Made by a program: the position numbers and the translations under genes
Part shown: piece by piece, positions 57,072 through 64,000 of the stretch
Position numbering within the stretch: position 1 is the first letter of the stretch
Layout of the letters: each line of letters opens with the position of its first letter
Notes under the pieces: model-generated
What the model saw: only the letters and a program-made list of their open reading frames with translations
What the model was told of the DNA's origin: nothing
The model's database searches: none
Origin: Mytilus trossulus
Lineage: Eukaryota > Mollusca > Bivalvia > Mytilida > Mytilidae
Length of the DNA stretch: 64,000 nt
Reading direction: 5' to 3'
Assembly (NCBI RefSeq): GCF_036588685.1
Contig: NC_086382.1
Coordinates: forward strand, 74,993,999 to 75,057,998

Positions 57072-58272
57072 CAATTGTTCAGAGAACAATTGAAGGTCTT
57101 TCCATTGAAAACAATGTATTTTAATATGAAAGTTGTAAAATTAAGTTGAAAATGTCATTTCAATCGTCAACTGATAGGTTATTGTACGCTGATTCCAGAA
57201 ATATATGGTTTCTATACAATATTTTTTTAAATAAGGGAAATAATTTGTTACTTCCGGTTTGAAAAATGTTACTTCCGATAATATTTGAATATTTAATTGA
57301 CACTGATTCCAAAATGATCTGGTTCTATATACTTTTTTATTAATAATGTATAAAAAATAGCTACTTCCGTTTACACAAGGTCACTTCCGGTTGTTTTTTT
57401 CAAGGTTAAATGGTTTGATACCTTTTGCCAAAAGTCTCATGGCTATATCATGTATACATATGAGCTGAAAGCAAAGGTCAAAAACTAGAACGTCAAATTA
57501 ATCTATGACCTTGAGATCATTTTCAAGGTCATAAACCAAGGACCTCAAATCAAAAGACCATAGGTCTTAATAATATTTGGTTAATGAGTTATATCACCAA
57601 ACGCGTATTTTTAAATACAAGAGGGGAGAAAACTCACTTTTACGTTTAACGTACTCTTGCAATCAAAATTTATGTGTTACGACATGTTGCAAATAACAAT
57701 TTAGAAAAAATAATATGTCGATATCTTATACGGTTTCTGGAAATAAGTGGAAATAAGCCAAATTCAAAAATTAGAATTTGACCTTGACCTTTGACCTTGA
57801 CCTAATTTTTATTTTTTTGGACCAAGGACCTCAAATCAAAAGATCCTTGGTCTCTAGCACTTATGGTTTTCAAGATAGAAATGCATATCACTTATATCAA
57901 ATGCATAAGGGGAAATAACTCTCATATGGAGCGTTCATATCACTTCGGTCAAAATAGGACAAATCATGCGAAGGATATAACGAGCAATTTTGTAAAATAA
58001 ATTTGTCATAATATTTTACGGTTGTGAAGGAGATGCGCTAACAAGGAAAACAGTGTTTGGGGAGATAACTCCTACAAAGAAAAGTATTCGTTTACGCAGG
58101 GTAAATTTCAAAAGCGCATAAACTGTTCGATATCATATACCAAATATCTAAGCGACATATTGCGAAACAAATGTTTATCGCAAGAAGAAAATTAGGCGGA
58201 AGAAAAAAAAAAAAAAAAAAAATAATCAGAAGAAAAACAATAGGTCTTTCCACAGAAAAGTGGAAAGACCTA
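57072..58272 (+). repeat. Large dispersed repeat ending in a hairpin (Rep-P)
   Basis: Opens with the hairpin CAATTGTTC-AGA-GAACAATTG and AGGTCTTTCC (57094). It closes with a perfect 13-bp stem at 58241-58272: TAGGTCTTTCCAC, loop AGAAAA, and the complement. ACCAAGGACCTCAAATCAAA occurs twice (57536, 57822), so the interior has repeated units. A poly(A) run lies at 58206-58222. No ORF. The class is unclear; I recognise the AGGTCTTTCCAC hairpin from bivalve genomes. Confidence 0.65.
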
Positions 58273-58440
58273 ATAAAAGTCTAACTAAAACAAAGCCCAA
58301 CATACATAGAAACGAACTATTTGATAAAAACTCTGGCCTTTGGTATTCTTGTATGTTTTTTTTCTTCATTCTAGTTCATTTATATGTTTTAAGTTTGGTA
58401 TAACGCCTATTTTCAATGAACTAATACACAATTTTATTTA

Positions 58441-58578
58441 GGGGCCAGCTGAGTTCAAACTCCGGGTGCATTTTTTACCGCTTCTGTGAAGGCCCAATCG
58501 TGGCCTAAGGCTGTTATCTGCTATTTGGTCGGGTCGTTGTCTCTTTGACATATTCTCCATATCCATTCTCTTTTTTAA
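58441..58578 (+). mobile_element. Truncated PLE-1 3' end
   Basis: GGGGCCAGCTGAGTTCAAAC, GGCTGTTATCTGCTATTTGG, TCGGGTCGTTGTCTCTTTGA, CCATATCCATTCTC. It includes the GGCTGTT...CTGCT variant also seen in the arms at 1343 and 3366. Confidence 0.75.
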
Positions 58579-58579
58579 A

Positions 58580-58765
58580 TTTAATAACAGCTGTTATATT
58601 CTTGACTTGGTACACATTTTAAGAACAAATGGTGGGGCGAACCTGGTTTAATGACAAGTAAAACCTCCAGCTTTATAATATCTATAAAATCTATATGGAA
58701 ATGTCGCTGAAATGACAATACTAGTACTACGAGTCTGAACGACCACAATTGACAACATTCATAAC
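58580..58765 (-). repeat. Rep-H-like fragment
   Basis: TATATTCTTGACTTGGTACA, AAATGGTGGGGCGAACCTGG and AATGACAAGTAAAACCTCC parallel 33330-33420. Confidence 0.5.
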
Positions 58766-58893
58766 ATAAAAGCACAGTCAAATTATATAATCAGTCGACA
58801 CGACATGCAAACTGAAAACAACAACGATCATATTCCATCATCGACAGACACCGCATGGTATGACAAACTGTGACGTGCTTACGTGGCTAAGTT

Positions 58894-59352
58894 ATGTTGT
58901 CTGTTTATGGGGACTTGCTGCAGGTCCGGCATCCGCATGAGCATGTGCTTTTGTATAACCAACAAACAGTATCTGGTCCGGCAGACACTGACCACTTGGA
59001 ATCAAACAAAGTTAACGTCTTAGAATACAGACCATGTCATACATATATAAAAGACTTTAGTAACAACCAATATATTGTAAAGAATTGCAGACACATCATC
59101 AATAACAGGTTCAAGTGGGATTCCAATACACACTCAGATGATTTACATTTTAACAGAACAGTTGTTAACGTTGATGCCCTGAAGCAAATTTCAGAAATTA
59201 TTGTTAAGGACAAGTGTTTTATGAGACTAGTGTTACGAGATGATGATCATTGGAGGCTGTCATTATCCCAATTGGAAACGGAAGTGCTCCGAGAAGCAGA
59301 TAATAACATGATCATGAATTCTAAAAAGGTTAAAACAGGGGAAACCCCTTGA
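58894..59352 (+). CDS. Unrecognised 152-residue ORF, possibly a gene fragment
   Basis: This frame has ordinary composition (Asp, Glu, Asn, Arg, Val rather than the Phe/Ile/Lys of A+T-driven shadows). It has no membrane segment or signal peptide. It contains HPHEHVLLYNQQTV, NNQYIVKNCRHIINNRFKWD and KDKCFMRLVLRDDDHWRLSL. I recognise no domain. A splice-acceptor-like GACTTGCTGCAG lies at 58912-58923, so the coding part may begin at GTCCGGCATCC as an internal exon instead of at the ATG. It is bounded by repeats on the left. It could be an exon of a host gene or the end of a mobile element protein. Upstream sequence has no promoter that I can call. Confidence 0.4.
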   Translation: MLSVYGDLLQVRHPHEHVLLYNQQTVSGPADTDHLESNKVNVLEYRPCHTYIKDFSNNQYIVKNCRHIINNRFKWDSNTHSDDLHFNRTVVNVDALKQISEIIVKDKCFMRLVLRDDDHWRLSLSQLETEVLREADNNMIMNSKKVKTGETP

Positions 59353-60059
59353 TGCTGACCAGAATAATATGCCAAACGCATCTTACATGGAAAGCTCAGC
59401 GCGTTCTTTACAATTCACTGAAATGTGTACCTCATACGCTATAAAAACTGCTAGTTTAAGACATATTATATCATATACTAGAAGCAAGTGCAGTATAAGC
59501 AACTGTTTCATTTCCATTTTATCAGAAGAAATTGTTTGAGAATTCTCTGGTCTACGTATTGGCATGGATAAAAAGGAGAGTCCAAGTACCGGAAATTGGG
59601 AACTCGACACACTATCTTACCTGAGCAGAATAAATATGATTTTTATTGATTTGATTGAAGGAAGGATGTAGGATGCGACATCGGCAGCTGATCAAGTCTG
59701 TCAAGAAATAAATAAATACATACATGATATCTGCACCTCTGATGATTTCAAGGATATTCAAGAGTGGTATATTTGAGCTCTTTGAACATGTTGAAATAAT
59801 AAGATATACAGTGATCATCATGATCATGTTATTATCAAATATTCTTAACGTAGGAATCAACTGAAAAGTTAGAAAATCAAATTTCAACAATGTTCTATTA
59901 CATATTTAAATGGATGCTATATTGTTTTGTGCTGACATGAATTGTCATTGATATGGTTATATATATATTTTTTTTTAATGTTTTGAAATAGTCGAAACGG
60001 AATATTTATCAATAAATTATTATATATTTTTTTTTGTTGAAAAAATGACGAGACGTCCT
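59353..60059. other. Intergenic, Rep-E remnant
   Basis: 59927-59965 (TTGTGCTGACATGAATTGTC) is a small piece of Rep-E. Nothing else recognised. Confidence 0.4.
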
Positions 60060-60830
60060 TTGACATACCCCTGGTTCATCAACTTTCGCTCAGACACTGG
60101 TGACGTTTTATAAAGCCTGAATATCCAATAAGTTGGGAAATGTATATCCAATATGCAGGTTAAAACGATATATTGCTATTCAGGTGGGGAGAGTTAATAA
60201 TTTCAAAATGACAATAGTCTCGTTTGTCATAGATTCTGGTATTGAGATGACTGTGTATGTCAAATTCGATGTATAAGTCTAAAAATGAGGCGGAGGAATC
60301 CGTGTCTGTTGTTTTATTTTTATTTCTAGTTCTAGGGGATATATTATTGGAACCCTAACCGAAAAGTTCGGATTGTTAATTGATCATCAATATATCTGAA
60401 AGTGAAATTAAATAATCAGGCTTCTGTGATCTTCTCGTTTTGACAAGTGTCTGAAGGAACTCCGATTCATATGAAAATAAGAAGAGGTTGTTAAAGAGAG
60501 GCGCACAGTTCGTTCCCATTGAAATGCCAACATTTTTTTGAAAAAGTCTTCCTCTTAATTCAACAAAATTAATATATTGTCGATAAGAAATTCAATGATA
60601 GTATTAGCTTATTCATCCGTGTAGCCTGTTTGACCCTTTTGTTCACTATTAACAAAATATTCCATATGATATCCAAAGTATTAAATTTATAGCGTATACT
60701 ACCATTTTTATGACACAGTATTTCTGAAGTCCCTCTTTTACTGCGGAAAGAATTTTAGTCAATCTAAAGGACAATTATTTTGTCGAACATGCAGATGCAT
60801 TATAGCTTGATTCATTAAAAGTCAAAGATA
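60060..60830 (-). pseudogene. Penelope-like reverse transcriptase pseudogene
   Basis: On the minus strand and across several frameshifts: IIEFLIDNIY, NVGISMGTNCAPLFNNLFLF, SYESEFLQTLVKTRRSQKP, LSDILMIN (the palm, catalytic DD degraded), ASFLDLYIEFDIHSHLNTRI, YDKRDYCHFEIINSPHLN and YISQLIGYSG. The order matches PLE RT palm and thumb, and this copy retains the GxxMGTNCAPL block missing in the other PLE-2 remnants. It carries stops and shifts throughout. Confidence 0.75.
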
Positions 60831-60851
60831 TAAATTTAATTTTGGGATCGT

Positions 60852-60857
60852 TTTATT
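60852..60857 (-). promoter_or_regulatory. Polyadenylation signal after the putative terminal exon
   Basis: AATAAA on the minus strand (CAATAAAACG), about 70 bases past the stop at 60924. Confidence 0.4.
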
Positions 60858-60923
60858 GACAGCTACATGTATAAATAAATAAAGTTAAATCAAAGGTTTT
60901 CTTCTTGTTACCATATAAATATT

Positions 60924-61054
60924 CTAATGAGCAACAAATAAAGACCAAATAGACATAATAAAACAGCCAAGAATCCCTATCCATACTGATCGCCTCTGAG
61001 AAGAACCATTTTCTGGTTCCTTCTTTGTTGCATTTGATTCCTTGGTTACGTTTC
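60924..61054 (-). CDS. Possible terminal exon encoding a transmembrane tail
   Basis: Acceptor TTTATTTAACAG then GAAACGTAACC. In phase 1 it reads NVTKESNATKKEPENGSSQR and RSVWIGILGCFIMSIWSLF, then VAH and TAG (60924-60926): two N-glycosylation sequons, a short polar stalk and one hydrophobic segment at the very end. That would suit a type I membrane protein with almost no cytoplasmic tail or a GPI-anchor signal. A donor-like ATGGTAAGT at 61466-61458 upstream on the same strand is in matching phase, but I could not define that exon. An AATAAA follows 70 bases after the stop. No family recognised. Confidence 0.35.
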
Positions 61055-61109
61055 CTGTTAAATAAAAGTACGATACTAAGAAACAAGTTTGTACTTATAT
61101 AAGCTACAC

Positions 61110-61330
61110 GATGGTATTCACAATTGGAGTAGGATCTCCTTACCGTACCGGAGCATCTGAGATCACTCCAAGATTTAAGTAGGGTTCGTGTTGCTCAGTT
61201 TTCAGTGTTTTTATATTGTGTTGGATGTACTATTGTTTGGCTGTTTGCCTTAGTTTGTTTATTCATGGCGTTGTCATTTTTTTTCTACTTACACGTTTGA
61301 ACGTCCTTTCGGTATCTGTCGCCACTTTTA
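61110..61330 (+). mobile_element. PLE-2 3' tail remnant
   Basis: GGAGTAGGATCTCCTTACC, GTACCGGAGCATCTGAGATC, GTACTATTGTTTGGCTGTTT, TTCATGGCGTTGTCA, TCCTTTCGGTATCTGTCGCC. Same order as at 7330-7590. It lies within the supposed intron of the minus-strand gene. Confidence 0.75.
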
Positions 61331-61924
61331 AGCAACTATTATTATTAAACATATCTGTTTTTATAGAGGTAAACATCATATAACGGTGTTCTATTTTCGA
61401 TTTGGAATTCTTGGCCGATAGTTGATTTGCATGACAGATTATGAAAACATAGTAAAGGAGACTTACCATATAAACGCATCCAGTCTAACAACGCTTGGAA
61501 TTCACGTTATTACCTCAGTTATTGCTCGTTTCATTGATTTTGGTTTAATAAAAACATGAGATTCGAACAACAGTAAACTACTGTTGCCTAAATCTATACA
61601 TTTCATGTGATATATAGAACATTATGGTTCATGATTGCCTTTGTTCACAATTGTTCAATGTATACTCGGGTAATGCAGAAGAAGAATATATTTAATAAAA
61701 GCAATTATAAACATACAATTACGTTAATGATAACTACGAATATCTAGTTTTATAGTTATAACAACCGTGTTTGTTTTTATTCTATACTAGTTCCGGGTTT
61801 TTGACTTCTCCTTTTAATGGCAAACTGACGAACTACCATGAAAGAGAAAATTAAAGCATAACGAATTTGTTTTTATACAAATTTTCTGTAAACAAAGACT
61901 TTTTCAACTGTAAAGAATTAGTTT
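61331..61924. other. Non-coding, Rep-C tip
   Basis: 61560-61592 (AACAGTAAACTACTGTTGCC) is a Rep-C tip. A minus-strand ORF at 61263-61469 overlaps the PLE-2 tail and is not supported. Confidence 0.4.
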
Positions 61925-64000
61925 TTTGGAGCATATTTACCTTCTGACGATAGTATAGATAATTATAGAAATGACTTGCATTTTAGATACTGTAGTTTCT
62001 TCTTATTGTAATTATGGCAGTGTTATTGAAGCAGGCGATCTTAATGCTAGTTGTCGTTCTAAAGACAGATTGCATTCAAACCATTGTAAATCTAATGAAT
62101 TTCAAAAATATGTTTTAAGACATGATTTGTTTTTTTTTAGGTGGTAAAATTAAGCAAACAGGGCCTGATTAAACGTTTATAGAAACTTAGACTATGATTG
62201 ATTACTTTCTTGCAAATGAGCGTGTACTAAGGCAACTGAGGTCTTGTGAAATTCTCGACGAGGGTTCGATTAGCAGTACTTCTGATCATTTAATAGTGGA
62301 ACTTTTGTTAGGCAATAATCCACACTGTATAATGAATTGGTATTTCCAGTTTGGCATAAAATTAATGACGAACATTTTACAAGTTATCAAGAATCTATCA
62401 TGTCTATAGACGTACCACTTCAACTGTTAACCGACCGATTTTTTCAGAGAATGTAAATGTAGATACTGTTAATACGCAAATTGAGAACATTTTACATGCA
62501 ACAACAAATTCCGTTATTTTACGTGCAGATTTACCTCATTTATAAAACCTTACTGGAAACCCAATGTTAAGAAAGCTCATCAGACGGAACGGTCAATGCG
62601 TAAACGATGGATTGCAGATGGACGGCCCAAAGGAATGAGTCATGAATTGTATAAACATTACAAAAAAGCAAAATATGAATTTCGGAATGCGCAACACGCA
62701 GCTAACGAACAATATATTCAAAACAAATTTCGATGATATAAACGGGACAGCAGAGTGCCATATCCGTTTAATCTGGAAACGAATAAAAAGATATAAACAA
62801 TCAACATCAAGAATTTATCCAGAAATTATCCATAATGCCCAATTAATTGTGATACATGTAATAACCCAGAAAGCATAGCTAATGCCTTTATGGACTATTT
62901 TTCAAACCTTTGCACAACGGACATTTATTACTGACACTTTTGATACGTCCAAGAAACACTTTATTGGCAGTGCGTATACGGAGATTTTAAACACCTGCTG
63001 TAACTATAATATGGAGTTATCAACGAATATTAAGTTCGAGATATTGTCAAATCCTTTATGCGTAAAAAAGTTATCGGACACGACAAAATTCAAAATGAAC
63101 ATTTGATATACGGCGGAAAAGATGTAATCTGTTGCCTTCCTTCATTTTGTAACTCATAGTGCAGAAAGGTCGTGTACCTGACGACTGGAAGTTCGGTTTA
63201 CTAGTACCTCTTTTTAAAGGAAACAGTAAACATAAACATTTCCTGACAGATACCGTCCGATTACACTTTTGCAGTTTGTTCTGAGCATGTTATAAAAAAC
63301 GTTTGCTTATCGTGTAGAATAATATAAATTTCCCGAACTGCCGATCTACGCGAGACAATTTTCCATAAACTTAATTTTTTGTAGCTTTTTTGATAGTAGG
63401 AAGGCATTCGACACTGTCTGGAGACTAAAGTTTCATGTACAAATTGTTTCATCTAGGTGTGAACAGGGAATTATGGGTAATAGTCAATGAATTTCATTCA
63501 AACACAAAAAGTGCTATAGTTAACCAGCACCAATCAGATTTTTTTCAGTGTTAAAAGGTGTAAGACAAGGTAGTATGCTGTCTGGTCTATTGTATTTAAT
63601 TGTTATTAATGATTTAATATGTGGAATTGAGAAATGCAATCAAAACACAGGTATATACGGTATATTGCTGTGCACCTGCTCTTGCTGATGACATATCATG
63701 TATTTCCACGTCACTACTGTCTCTTCAACGCATGCTTGATGTGTTTTTCGAGTACTCTAGAAATTGGCGGTTAACGCACACAAACAAGTATTATGCAATT
63801 CTCCACAAATACAAGAAAAAGCACTGTTACCTACCACTGGTGTATTGCACGTAAGAACATTCCATTATCTGACAACTATACACATTAAGGTATAGAACTT
63901 AGTTCACGATTCAAAACTAAGAGCAGAACTATAAATGCTCGTTGATAAGGTAAAAACGCATACTTTGAATTGGGAGAGTAATTTCAAGAACAATTAATCT
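61925..64000 (+). pseudogene. APE-type non-LTR retrotransposon, frameshifted, runs off the window
   Basis: Fragments in order across several frames: YLPSDDSIDNYRNDLHF and SVIEAGDLNASC (endonuclease, GD.N motif), IDYFLANERVLRQLRSCEIL and SSTSDHLIVELL (endonuclease SDH end), ELYKHYKKAKYEFRNAQ (linker), SRKAFDTVWRLKF (RT), GVRQGSMLSGLL (RT), ALADDISCISTSL (catalytic ADD) and IELSSRFKTKSRTIN near 63896-63940. The arrangement EN then RT is that of LINE elements with an apurinic-type endonuclease. Many stops and shifts, so it is dead. It differs from the LINE piece at 51386-52028 as they cover different domains; whether they are one family cannot be told. Confidence 0.82.

Overview
The window is eukaryotic, intron-bearing, A+T-rich DNA from a bivalve mollusc, most likely a marine mussel (Mytilidae). 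I infer this from repeat modules that I associate with mussel genomes: fragments with the CAGACGCGCGTTT core, GATGTGGTATGAGTGCCAA, CCTATACTGTTGCCTTTAT-like ends, and CCCATTTCCATTCTCAATTTTA ends. The taxon comes from recognition, not a search. There are no operons, CRISPR arrays, rRNA genes or intact tRNA genes.

Two split genes can be assembled from the sequence. (1) On the plus strand, 18761-25814, three exons with matching GT-AG phases give a 208-residue leucine-rich adaptor-like protein resembling LURAP1/FAM89. (2) On the minus strand, 42813-34237, five exons with matching phases give a 320-residue secreted protein with a signal peptide, a small six-cysteine PAN/apple-like module and a complete fibrinogen-related C-terminal domain. 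This is a bivalve FREP-type lectin candidate. A possible terminal exon of a third gene (minus, 61054-60924) encodes a transmembrane tail and has its own polyadenylation signal. An unrecognised 152-residue ORF lies at 58894-59352.

Most of the rest is mobile and repeated DNA. 1-1262: 573-bp tandem repeat. 1343-3514: a Penelope-like reverse transcriptase element (called PLE-1 here) between inverted arms; its 3' end recurs as 5'-truncated copies. 6955-7590, 11440-11578, 27845-28001, 40600-41760, 45270-45905, 52404-52640, 60060-60830 and 61110-61330: pieces of a second related RT family (PLE-2) and its long 3' tail. 26321-26590: a 270-bp foldback behind gene 1. 29873-30550: a tRNA-headed SINE split by another element. 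31257-32760: a tandem bivalve repeat split by an insertion.

The introns of the fibrinogen gene hold two clean DNA-transposon-like elements with TA target sites (34799-35256, made of CACGTG/CATGTG palindromes; and 37762-39241). Its first intron holds a nested insertion flanked on both sides by (AT)n. A 258-bp duplication lies just upstream of its start codon.

The 44-53.4 kb interval is a triplicated segment, each copy carrying different later insertions. It is followed by minisatellites (53446-53910), a 257-bp satellite with eight near-identical monomers and diverged edges (54230-56920), and a large dispersed repeat ending in a 13-bp hairpin (57072-58272). The right end is an APE-type non-LTR retrotransposon that runs off the window, degenerate from about 61925.
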